This document shows positions 46,501 to 56,884 of a stretch of 64,000 nt of DNA, piece by piece (the stretch's first letter is position 1; each line of letters begins with the position of its first letter). Below the pieces are notes generated by a model. It was not told where the DNA came from and made no database searches. It was given only the letters and a program-made list of their open reading frames with translations. Origin of the DNA: Oscheius tipulae (taxonomy: Eukaryota; Nematoda; Chromadorea; Rhabditida; Rhabditidae); the NCBI GenBank assembly GCA_037178975.1, contig JASJZH010000005.1, positions 1,674,001 through 1,738,000 on the forward strand, read 5' to 3'. The position numbers were made by a program, and so were the translations under genes.

Positions 46501-48638
46501 GCACTTCACTTACAATAAGGTATTTTTGGTAGCAAAATCAGTATATTAGGTTTGCAGAAGGACAGATTCTGGGCCCCCAAGAGACATGTTAACAACAACA
46601 TTGGAAGGATCCACTCGGTTAGTCCAAAGCAGCAGGAACGCTATTGTATCCGTCTACTTCTATTGCACACAACCGGAGCCACAAGCTATGAAGAATTGTT
46701 CACGGTCAATGGAACCAGGTTCCAAACAGCCGAAGAGGCAGCCAAAGAGCTCGGATTGATCCGAACTCCGCATCATTTCAATATGGCGATGGCTGACGCA
46801 GCACGCTTCAAAATGCCTCCTGCATTACGAAGTGTTTTTGCAACTCTTCTCGCGTTCGACCAGCCTTCATGTGGTAACCAAATGTGGGAAGATTGGAAGG
46901 TCCAAATGTCGGAAGACTATGTTTATCGAGGACGCACACCCGCTGATGCCGAAGCATTGGCATACTACGATATTTTGGAGATGTGTGGTCCTCTCAACAT
47001 CGTTCTGGAACAGTTCATCCAAACACGATATGCTCAGCCTGCACCTATGGCAGACGACACCCCGGATTACGGAACCATGGGGCAGGAAATGTATGCCAAA
47101 GTAAAAAATAACAGGCAGCAGAAAGAAGCTGTAAGGGTCACATAAGAATTTGGATCAGTTCTAAATTTAGGTGGACGCAGTCCTGTCTGGACGGGAACGG
47201 TTGGTGCTACTTGATGGACCGGGCGGTTCAGGAAAGACCTTCTGTTACGAAACGATCTTCAACATATTGCGGGGGGAGGGAAAGACAGTCATGTGTACAG
47301 CGTGGACTGGAATCGCCGCTAATCTACTACCCGAAGGCAGGACGATTGCTTCATTTTTCAAGCTTAACATTGCCCAAAACTGCGAATCCAGCTCGCTGAA
47401 GCCAAATACCAGGGAGGGAAGACTTCTCAGAGATCTCGACGTCCTCATAATTGACGAGTGTTCCATGCTATCGGACAAAGTCCTGAACACCATCGATACA
47501 GTTCTTCGCGACGTCACAAATCAACTCAACGTCCCATTTGGTGGCAAAACGGTGCTAATGGGAGGCGATTTCCGCCAGGTAATTGCAATATTACCCAAGG
47601 ACATGAGATTTGTAGGTGCTGCCCATCCCAAACAAGCTCTTCTCTTTGGATACATACGCCTGCTGCATGAAACATTCGCCTCTATTCTCGGAATTCAGCA
47701 GATTCAGACTGCACGAGAATATGCGAGCCTCTAGCGAATCAAATGAATTCAAAGAGTTTCTCCTAAAAGTGGGCGAAGACAAAATTGAGAAAAACGAAGA
47801 GGGAAAAATAGAAATTCCGCGAGAAATCTTGAGGTAAGGATTTGGATAGAAACTTTAAAAAGATATCGTTTAGCACCGGAGACTTGGTAGAGGAGATTTT
47901 TGAAGGAATCTACGACGATTCAGATCACTTGAACGCAAGAGCGATCCTTTGTCCCAAAAATGTTAATGTTGACCAGATGAACCTACGAATTCTCAATAAA
48001 ATGACAGGTAAAGAGTTTCTAGCGTCCCGAAAGGAAAAGTTCAGGACAAAAAAGTGTCTTCTTGAGTTTCGATTCGGTAGAAAAAGAAGATACGCAAGAT
48101 CAATGGGCGTTGTCTCCCGAGTTTCTCAACTCTTTGACCCCCTCTAGCCTCCCCCCTCACAAGCTCGAGCTAAGAATTGGCTGTATTGTCATGCTCATTC
48201 GTAATTTGAATGTGGCGAGAGGATTGTGTAATGGGACTAGGCTTCAAGTCGAGGGTTTTGGGAGAAATGCTCTTCAATGCAAATTTATCAACGGCAGTAG
48301 GAAAGGACAGTCAATAATTATCCCAAGAATCGATCTCAAGTCATCCAAAGGAAAGGGTATAGTACATTGAAGAATTCTGAAGAAAAACTGCTCTAGATCT
48401 ATCGTTTATCCTAATCAGACGACAGTTCCCCGTCAAATTGGCATTTGCCATGACGATTAACAAGTCACAGGGCCAATCTCTTGAGAAGGTGGGAGTCTTC
48501 CTTCCTACGGAAGTCTTCTCTCATGGACAACTGTACGTTGCGCTATCAAGAGCCAAGAATAAGAGGGGATTGAAGATCAGAGTCAATGGAGGAGAAACTA
48601 GGACTACTAATGTCGTGGATTTGCGGGTTCTGCAGTGA
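43536..48638 (+). pseudogene. Helitron Rep/helicase with its HUH nuclease segment deleted
   Basis: Starts MGHQQSGLRRSD at 43536 and continues through short introns. A Gln/Arg-rich coiled region (43645-44162) comes first, then CSHCGAMYF...CC. The Helitron N-domain (GKPDIFVTFTCNPNW, about 45580-45630) and the Tyr motif KYLYKYTYKG (about 46070) follow. The SF1 helicase has Walker A GPGGSGKTF (47220), IIDECSML, GGDFRQVIAILP and the C-terminal LAFAMTINKSQGQSLE and YVALSRAKN, ending at 48638. Between EGRLFGR and MIHRDCG (about 45748) the roughly 80-residue block that holds the HUH motif in the family is missing and the frame shifts. A second frame change lies at about 47630-47690, before RLHENMR. 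The protein therefore cannot nick DNA. Confidence 0.8.
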
Positions 48639-49430
48639 TTACTGTGTTTTGTTATGTCTGTTTTTCTGAAACCGTACCAAAATAAACTTAGCTTCTAATC
48701 GAATCCTATCCGGTTGTTCACCGCTGCGTGCGGGTTAGATCCTCTTCTGATGTCGAATCACTTTTTTCCCTCTAACTACCGCGGCCCTCGATGAAACTAT
48801 GCACCTGGAATTTTGTCAGAGGTAGAAGCGGTCCCCACTGACCGTGTAGTCAACAGGAGTGCAAAGTGTTTTTCCTGTGAAATGATACAATTTACACTGT
48901 ATCTAGAGACTTCCACTCCAAACCGAAGAAAACGCTGAATAAGTGGCGGAGAAGAAACACGGAGATTTAACAACTAACCGCACGTTAACAGAAAGACCAT
49001 TCTGTTGTTCGAAGCAGCGTTTTGTCCTGGGGAGTCGAAGCGTAGAATCCTGGATGTCCTCATCTCGAGTTACCGGAAATTTGTCGGAGAAGAACTACAA
49101 TAGAGACTAACTAACCGCTTGAAACAATCCTTCGATCGATGCACATTCTAAATAGAACACAATACAGCTAAAAAAAAACAATAAACGAAGAGCAAAACAC
49201 GAAGAAAAAAAGATGAAAAATGTCCGAGTGTCATTTTCAAAAGTTCTTCCGCGCTCATTGCTGGCGGTACCGCGCGAAATTAGAATTTTTTGACGATTTG
49301 ACAACTTCGACAGTATTCCTTTGTCTCTGTAGCAAAAATTTTATGGCGAAATCAGATTTTCTAGACACAAACCAAAAATGTTTTAAAAAAAAACTCTACA
49401 GCGGCGTCGACAGACGGCGCAGCCGGCTGG

Positions 49431-50946
49431 TCTTTAAGATATAAAAAGCTGTCGTCTCCGTCCGTCCGTCCGAAGCCTTTTGCGTTTGCATGAAAATGCG
49501 TACGCAGTGCCCAAAATTCTATTGTTTGTGAATTTTCTCAGTGTTATCATCACTTTTTGGCGTTTTTGACGTTTGCGAACGAAAGAGAATGCTTACTTTG
49601 TCATAAGGTGATGAGAAAAAGAGCGAAAATATGGAGAAATCACAACAAAAAAAGGTGCAAAGCGAAAAATTCGCATACGCAAAGAGACGTTACAGTATGC
49701 TAAATTTCCTCCCAAAAATCGTTTCCACTGTTTTGTCCACTTTTTTGTCTTTTTGTCTCTTTCGTTTTCTCGGATTACTTTTTCGCAAAATTACATCGCA
49801 GAGCACTAAAACCAGTTACTCGCAGGACTCTACAGCAGGTTGCAGAGGAATTTCGACTGAGAAAAATGTTAGAAAATTTGAAGCATTGCAATGATTATTA
49901 TTCTTTTATGATTATTCGCTCCCCTCTGTGACAGTGATATAGACGATATTCAGCTGATTTTACCATAGTATTGATCGGTAGAGAGGGTAGCGCAACCCGA
50001 ACAAAATCGACGTAGGGACCCTTTGTCAAACTCCAAAACGGTCATGGAAATGAGAGGGGTAGCGGTAGCCAACAGGATCGGAGACACATTGTAGGAGAGA
50101 GGGGGGATAGTGCTAAAAACTTTCATCGAATTGATCCAATTGGATCAATGAGCGAGAACTCTTCGGAGGAATAGTTGAAAGTAAAACAGTCAATCAGCTG
50201 AAAGATGAGTCTGTCTACTACGTAAGTCAATCAAGTTAAGAAAATATGTACGCAGCACCCAAAATTCCAAAGTTTGTCACTCTCCATGTTATCGTGATTT
50301 TTAGGATAGGGAAGGGAACGCGCAGCCTGAGCGTAATCAACAGAAGTTTGTCAAACCCAAAACGATTGTGGAAAGGACGGGTCACCGTAAATCGCGTGAA
50401 AATCACAAGAGTGACCATTTGGAGGCGGATAAATAGTATCTCAAAAATTTTTCATGGTAAGGATTCACTTGGGCCCTGTGGGAAAAGGAATTCTCTATAG
50501 CTACGAGAGGAACAATTGATAAAATGGAAGAAGAGTCTGTCTACCACGTAAAAGCATAAGTCAAGTTTCTGACATTCTTTTGATTGCTCTCAGTTTCGAC
50601 ACTTCGACACCCCTAATTTTATCCAGAACAATATCGCAGATTGACAACTTTTACAGCATTTCCCTAATGCTTCTGTAGCTAAAATTTTTTGGCGGCGACA
50701 GATGTTCTAGATATAGAACAAAAACTTTGGCAATGTTTCATTTCCAAACACTACTCCGTAGGGCCTTTGAAGATCAGTAAGCCTGAACTTAAGAAAGAGG
50801 TGGGGGAAGCAGTAGTGATCCGATCCCTGCCATCGCATGGATCGGTATGCTTCTGTAGCTAAAGTTTTATGACGACGATGGATATAGAACAAAAACTTTT
50901 TTAAAAAAAATCTACAGCGGCGTCGACAGACGGCGCAGCCGGCTGG
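49431..50946 (+). mobile_element. Helitron 2, non-autonomous, directly abutting Helitron 1
   Basis: It begins TCTTTAAGATATAAAAAGCT at 49431 and for about 150 bases is nearly identical to the 5' end of Helitron 1. It ends with the same hairpin, palindrome and CTGG at 50943-50946, followed by T. No Rep or helicase coding is present. Its 3' terminal motif (GCTTCTGTAGCTAAA...) occurs twice inside, near 50665 and 50850. Confidence 0.9.
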
Positions 50947-51290
50947 TAGAGATAATTGGTGCGCACTCCAAATCTCAAAAGAGTTCCTCCGCAAATTTCT
51001 CATTCCGACCGACCCTGATATTCAAGCTCAAATCTTGGATGGTACGTGTCTATAAGAAAATAGAACCATTTCAGCCAAAAGTTGTTAGATACGAGCTTTG
51101 AAAGAAACATTACTAGTTGGTAAACTGCTAGCTTCAGGAAGACCTAGAAGCAAAAAAGAATCTTACGCTCTTTCGACTCTTACCTAGAGGCAAAATCATC
51201 GACGGTGTACGGAATGTATAAATTCTCCTACATACTACTGTGAAGACTAAGGGATGGTCGTCCCCTTATCTTCACAAAAATATATAACAA
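50947..51290. other. Flank of Helitron insertion with an exon-like stretch
   Basis: Directly after Helitron 2 (50949-51041) a plus-strand frame reads DNWCALQISKEFLRKFLIPT and PDIQAQILD, followed by a GTACGT donor. It looks like the remains of an exon cut by the insertion. I cannot name the family. The rest is AT-rich. Confidence 0.35.
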
Positions 51291-51339
51291 TAAAGATACA
51301 TATAATGATGACTTTTATTTGAAGCTCAATTCAACTGTT

Positions 51340-51930
51340 GTTGGACGTTTATCGTTTAACGGGCTCCATATTTCACTAAAATGACCGCTACCTCTTTGTT
51401 ACCAACAATTCGAGCAAACTGTAGAGAAGTATTATTGTACTTGTTCGCACTATTTCCTATTTCTCCTACATACTACTGTGAAGACTAAGGGATGGCCTGT
51501 AAGAGAAGAATTCAACGTTTCTTTTAAAACTGGCAATATGCAGTGCTGATTGAAGATTTTTACAACAAACGTTTGCATTGACTCCATATTGGATGAGAAT
51601 TTTGACAACATCGGCGTGGTTAGCCTCCGTTGCGTAATTTAGTGCAGTTAAATCATCAAAGGCTCTGTACAACGGGCGTCTACAATGGCTCCATATTGAA
51701 TAAGGATTTTGACAAGATCGGCGTTGTTAGTATGCGTAGCGAAATGTAGTGCAGTTGAACCATCATTGAATCTTGTGTTCGGATTAGCACCATGTTCAAG
51801 GATAGGTGACGCAGCTGATCGCACCATTGAAGCAAGCGCATTGAAGAGGAGGCTCCATCTTTGTCGGTGACTTCGATCGTAGCCTTGTATTGATGCAGCA
51901 GCTTTGAACGAAGCTTCAGCTTTAACAGAG
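51340..51930 (-). pseudogene. Degenerate ankyrin-repeat 3' end, copy B
   Basis: Fragments such as ANHADVVKILIQYGVNANV and NLQSALHIASFKRN match the last repeats of ankyrin copy A (about 32900-33320) but lie in different frames with stops. A duplicate of the gene's 3' tail follows at 51920-52010, so copy B carries two tandem ankyrin 3' ends. Confidence 0.6.
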
Positions 51931-52008
51931 GTACAGAGAGACAGAATAGAGTCGAGAGTAGAAAAACATGAAAAAAAATATAAACAATACTAATTTTTAT
52001 TTGAAGCT

Positions 52009-53310
52009 TCATAAACCCATAAACTTGGCTAATCTTTTTGTTTCTCTCAGCATGATTAGGATTGGCGTAGGCGTATTCTTGTAATAAAGCAGCATTTCGA
52101 TTACTTTGATCATCTCTCTCCTGCTAGCGATATGAAGAGGAGTACGTCCGTCATGATCACAAGCATTAAGATCAGCATTCTCGTCGAGTAGAAGCTTTAC
52201 CATTAGTTCATGTCCACCCTCGGCAGCAAAATGAAGAGGAGTACAGCCGAAAGCAGTGGTTCCATCGATCGACGCGTGATGCTTGAGCAAGGCTCTGGCA
52301 CTTTCAATGTGATTATTATAAGCAGCAAAATGTAAAGGAGTCCACCCATTTTTATCCTTTGATAAGACCGAAGCTCCTGCTTTGATGAGCATTTCCACCA
52401 TCAAATTATCTCCCTGACAAGCAGCAAGGTGCAGTGGAGTGACGTGATCGTTATCTTCACTGTCGACGGTATGTTGGAGGAGAATCTTGGCCATGTCAAC
52501 ATGACCGTTTTGGGCTGCAAAGTGCAATGGGGTGACGAGATTATGGTCGCGACTGTCGATAGTAGCTCCATGCTGAAGGAGAAGCTTGACCATGTTAATG
52601 CGACCATTTTGAGTAGCAACATGCAAAGGAGAGTAATTATATTCGCTCTCTTTGCCATTTATATCGACTCCTTTATCAATCAACGATCGAGCCAGTTTCT
52701 CATTTCCCTGACGAATGGCAATGTGAAGAGCAGCAATGTCGGAAGGGAACTTGCTCTCATCCTTGGTATCCTCTTTCTTCACAACGTCTGTTTCATCGAC
52801 CACCTCCAACTGCAGTAACTGTACTGATGACGTTTCCTCAGACGATAACTGTAGAAATTGAATCGAAGCGTGATCATCACTCTTAAAATGTTTTCTGGAT
52901 TTTCTATTTTCTAAGCAGACCAACCGTATCTACGCTTTTCATAAAAACTTCAAAGGCCTGTTGGACTTCTTGAGATTCAGCGCTGATGAATTCCTTCAGC
53001 ATGGGCCATTTCTTCAGTTCAATTAAGAGATCGACAACTGCTCGTCGAGGAACAGGAAGAAGATCACGGAAGACGGTGGGTTCCTGAAAAGAGGCAGCTA
53101 TCAGGCAAAACAGTTAAATGACCTTCAGACCTATATACCTACGCTTTTCAGGCAACGTTCCGTTGTTACGGAAATTTTTTTTTTTCAGAAAATCAGATAC
53201 ATACCATGGCAATGTCCGGCTTCTTGACTTCTTCGGGTAGAATAGGAGTCGGTGTTTTGACAGAATAGCGAGAAAACAATTTGATTAATTTTAATCCTGC
53301 TGCGGTTTGA
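52009..53310 (-). CDS. Ankyrin-repeat protein, copy B
   Basis: An open frame of 304 codons (52923-52009) holds about eight ankyrin repeats, for example NLVTPLHFAAQNGHVDMAKI and FGCTPLHFAAEGGHELMVKL, and ends KRLAKFMGL. Upstream exons around 53310-53205 (GLKLIKLFSRYSVK) and 53082-52930 (PTVFRDLLPVPRRAVVDLLI) correspond to those of copy A. The link between the N-terminal exon and the repeat frame is not clean (a TAG follows VGLLRK), so alternative splicing or decay is possible. Unlike copy A, the repeat frame has no frameshift but stops earlier. A mariner element is inserted just beyond the first of these exons. Confidence 0.55.
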
Positions 53311-53320
53311 TATTATAGTA

Positions 53321-54531
53321 TTGGGTTGGCAACAAAGTCTTATCGTTTTTTGTAAACATGTCCTCTGTCTTGTGTACGACAACGTCCGAGCTATTGATAT
53401 AGCACCTTGTGTTGCTCACTCAGTCCTTTACCACCACCATGCAAGACACCACTTCCCTTCTTCTTATTCTCTATTCTCTGTTCGTTTTGATCCGGACTAT
53501 TGATGACCTGCCACCCTACGATCTGCGACACGAGTTCCTCAAAGGCACGAATGAAGCCCAAACAGCGGCTGATATCAACGATGTTTATGGCCAAGGGATG
53601 ACGTGCCAGTTGTGGCTCTATCGCTTTCGGTCTGGGGACAAAAGTGTCGAAGATGAGCCAAGGTCAACTTTTGATGAATCGAAGCTGCTGCAGCTCGTGA
53701 ACGAGAACAATCGGCAGACTACCCGCAGAGACACTGTCTGTCAGTCATGCCGCAGTGGAACATCATTTGAAGCAAATGAGATTTATGAAAAAACTGGGCA
53801 CTTGGTTGCCGCATGACCTCAGTGACACCCAGAAGTGGCAGCGCATGTCCGTCGTCCATTCTCTCCTGTCCAGGTATGAGAGGAAATCCTTTTTACCATG
53901 CCTGGTGACGATTGATGAGAAGTGGGTAACGTACGTAAACTTCCGAAGGAAGCGTCAATGGGTGGGTCCAGGGCAGACAACAATTCCTGATGTGAAACCC
54001 GACACCCATCAAAGAAGATTATGCTCTGTGTTTTCTGGGATATCGAAGGAGTGGTGCACTGGGAACTGCTGGATGCTGGAACTACCCTTACGGCCGCCAT
54101 ATACAGCCAGCAACTTGAGAAGGTTGCCGTTGCACTTCGTCAGAAACGGCCGCTGAAGTCGAAAGTCATCCTGCAGATGGACAACGATGTTGCAAAACTC
54201 ACTCGCTCCAAGATCCACGACCTGGGTTGGGAAATTTTACCCCATCCTCCTTATAGCCCGGACCTTGCCCCTTCCGACTATTATCTATTCCGGACTCTCA
54301 ACAACGAGATTGGAGGACAACAGTTCGATTCCGACGACGCACTCAAAACTTGGTTGACAAACTTCTTCGCGTCGAAACCCAAGGTGTTCTACGAGCGTGG
54401 TATCCGTAAGCTACCTGTGAAATGGGCAGACGTGGTACATCTTAATGGTAATTACAACGAATGAAAAAATTGTTTGCAAGTCAATAAATTTTTGTATTTG
54501 AAAAAACGAAAAGACTTAGTTGCCAACCCAA
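53321..54531 (+). mobile_element. mariner-type transposon flanked by TA
   Basis: Ends are inverted repeats (TTGGGTTGGCAACAAAGTCT and its complement near 54512-54531), flanked by TA at 53319-53320 and 54532-54533. The empty site exists in copy A at about 34745 (GATATTGTAGTAGAAAAG). Length is 1,211 bp. Confidence 0.9.
53409..54464 (+). pseudogene. mariner transposase, frameshifted
   Basis: Three overlapping frames carry the transposase: DLRHEFLKGTNEAQTAADIN with FRSGDKSVEDEPR (to about 53790); TIDEKWVTYVNFRRKRQW with the first catalytic Asp; and MLCVFWDIEGVVHWELL, QMDNDVAKL and HPPYSPDLAPSDYYLF with the other two (54021-54464). Frame changes near 53780 and 54015 break the protein. The second catalytic segment reads DND where the family usually has HDNA. 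The copy is dead unless corrected by sequence errors. Confidence 0.8.
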
Positions 54532-54999
54532 TAGGAAAGAAGGAGTACGGGACAAAGACAAGTATAATTCTGGATAGAATAGAATACTCATTTGGCCAGA
54601 TGGATGATTTTTCTTTTCAAAGCCGAAAATAGAAACCAGTAGCGCTGTCGACAGACGACGTTACTGATTATCTATTGCCTCAAATAAAATCGAAATAGAT
54701 CCTTAACCTCATCATTACCAAAGAAAAAGGAGTGCCAAAGACGACCCAAAGTTCTGAAAACACGAAAAGAAAGAGCGGGAATCTTTGTTGTGAGTAGAGT
54801 TGGAGGGCCGATAAGAGAAACGTTACGGGTAAGGAGAGAGCTCGCCGTTAGAAGAGACATAGAATTATTGACCAGCTAGGGTTGGGCGGAGTTGATAATT
54901 TGTCAATAGCGAGAATATTGAAGATGGAGTATTTAAGACAGAGAGCCAAACTTTTATTTGCCTTGGTTCCCATTCCAATGCTGTAAATCATTCTTTGCT

Positions 55000-55160
55000 A
55001 AACGTTACTGAAACAAAACTGGAACAGGGATAGAAATCGGTAAGCGGTAGAAATTTACGTGTCATCGCAGTTCTTCTGATTCATTACTCTCATAGCACTG
55101 GTCGTGGGCATAACAGGGTTGAAGAGAAATGTCAGCGCGGGACAGCTGACTTTGGGAGCT
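55000..55160 (-). pseudogene. Phospholipase A2-like remnant, copy B
   Basis: The minus strand encodes SQLSRADISLQPCYAHDQCY, with the PLA2 His-Asp-Gln-Cys-Tyr signature. A 2-nt deletion relative to copy A then shifts the frame to a TGA just before the CDD segment. The last exon is degraded and would start with a stop. The reading frame upstream of the His-Asp is preserved here but broken in copy A. Confidence 0.5.
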
Positions 55161-55259
55161 CAAACGTTCAAAGTGCAAGAAAGGAAGACAGAGACCCGGA
55201 GAATGAGTACTACCTATATAGCAGACTAGAAGACAATTTCTTTGCTGCAAAAATCAAAT

Positions 55260-55790
55260 CACCTCAGATGGAAATGCCCCTCATCTTCATTCAACAGAGA
55301 ATCAAAGTCAATGGAAATCATTATCTCGATAAGCTGAGGACTCAACTTTTGCCCTGGACCAAGAAACACTTCAAGAAAAGACATTGGTGCTTCCAACAAG
55401 ATGGGGCGTCCGCCCACAAGCACAACGCCGTCCAGAAATGGTGCCAGTAGAACTTCCCGGACTTCATCACCTTCAATCAATGACCACCGTCATCCCCTGA
55501 CCTCAATCTAATGGACTACTGAATCTGGAGCGTTCTCAAGGCATGCTCCAAATCCCATCTGGACATTGATTCGCTGAAGAAATCCCTGAAAAAGGCCTGG
55601 AGTGAGCTCGATGATGCCTACTGGCACCGTCGACGCCTTTCCCAAACGTCTCAAGCCTGTGTCGATGCTGACGGCGATGAACTTTGAAGTACAATTATGT
55701 TTCAGTTTTTTGTTAATAATAAAACCTTTATGAAAGATTTTCTTGTTCTGCTATTTTTGTTTTCACTGAACTTTTACTTTGTCAACGTAA
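55260..55790 (+). pseudogene. 3' part of a mariner/maT-type transposase
   Basis: The sequence encodes MPLIFIQQRIKVNGNHYLDK, WCFQQDGASAHKHNAVQKWC and, after several stops, PPSSPDLNLMDY, which carries the second and third catalytic acids of D,D37-39D-type mariners. At least three stop codons are present. The 5' half is absent. Copy A lacks the insertion. Confidence 0.7.
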
Positions 55791-55799
55791 TTATGGACT

Positions 55800-56285
55800 G
55801 ACATGCAGACAGCTGACCATGAAGAAAAGAAAATTACTCTTCGATTCATGCGTTACTCCTGTAGCTCTCTATGCAGCAGAAACATGGACACTGAAGGAAT
55901 CGGACAAGAGATACATCGAAGTAAGCCAAAGACGGATGGAAAGAAGAATGCTACGAATCACTTCTCTTGACAGATGGCAGAATGAGAGGATAAGAGCAAG
56001 AACAAAGTTGGTGGACTGAAGAAAGAGGATACTCTGTCTCAAGATGACCTGGGCGGAAAAGATAACACAGATGAACGGGAACAGATGGGCCAGGACTATA
56101 ACCGAATGGACACCACTTGAAGGCAAAAGATCTAGAGGCGGGAGGCGTCAACGATGGGAAGACGAGATTCGAGAGTTAGCGGGTACGAACTGGTGGCACC
56201 GAGATGCCGAAGAATGGAAAATCTTAAGATCTACGCTAGTCACATAGACTTGAAAAACGTAAATAAATAATAATAAAAATTGATG
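55800..56285 (+). mobile_element. 5'-truncated RTE-like non-LTR retrotransposon, 3' end
   Basis: The C-terminal reverse transcriptase tail is recognisable: DSCVTPVALYAAETWTLKES, RRMERRMLRITSLDRWQNER, then, after one in-frame TGA at 56017-56019, RWARTITEWTPLEGKRSRGG and RQRWEDEIRELAGTNWW. An AT-rich 3' end with AAATAAATAATAATAAA follows. A shorter copy lies at 21300-21420. Confidence 0.75.
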
Positions 56286-56884
56286 CCTCGATAAACTGTA
56301 CCATCTTATACTCAACGCTAGAGCACTTTTTATTTCTTTTAAAACTTATATGAATATGAAGAAACCAAACTGCTTAAAGGCTAAAGTTCGAACAAGAGAT
56401 GAAGGCCTGAACTTTTATGTTTCACAGAATGTATCAGAGACAGCGTAGTCTCGTTTTCCAAACACTTTTTAGTAGCCTTCTTCGCAGATTCCGCTCTTTC
56501 GCCTATACTTTACGAACAGTACCTTATCACGAAACACTGCCACTATTTGTAGTTCTGTTACGGTTTCGATTTCGATGTCAACATTTCCATGCCCTTTTTT
56601 CCACATTCCCCTCTCTATCACTCTATTTCCCTGTCTCTCTGTCTCTGTTCCACACCATTCCAGAATCTTTATTACACAATTTCATACTTAGTGGTATTTG
56701 GGTGAAGAATACGAGAGAGAGAACCATTTTCTTGGCACAGGTACTTCGAAATCATTGGTAGGTGAAATGGGGAGATTGGCACACAAGATCAGAGAGAGAG
56801 AGAGACTATACACAAGGATTGTTCGAGATTATTGCTGTGTTCAGAGTGGGGGAAAGGTTTCAAAAAATGAGGAGAAGAAAAATC

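Larger units (their letters stand above)
42350..49430 (+). mobile_element. Helitron 1, coding copy, defective (7.1 kb)
   Basis: The 5' end A|TCTTTAAGATATAAAAAGC is at 42350. The 3' end carries a hairpin (GGCGTC GACA GACGGC), the palindrome CAGCCGGCTG and terminal CTGG at 49427-49430. The next base starts a second element with the same 5' end. Boundaries follow the Helitron rule (5' TC, 3' hairpin plus CTRR, insertion between A and T), and both ends are confirmed by the second copy. It encodes an N-terminal small frame (42854-43129) and the Rep-helicase region. Confidence 0.9.

Noticed and set aside
54640-54665. Palindrome AGTAGCGCTGTCGAC... as a Helitron end (also at 34845)
   Set aside because: It resembles the Helitron hairpin but has no CTRR end, and it lies in the duplicated flank of both ankyrin copies, so it is inherited with the duplication and is not a separate insertion.
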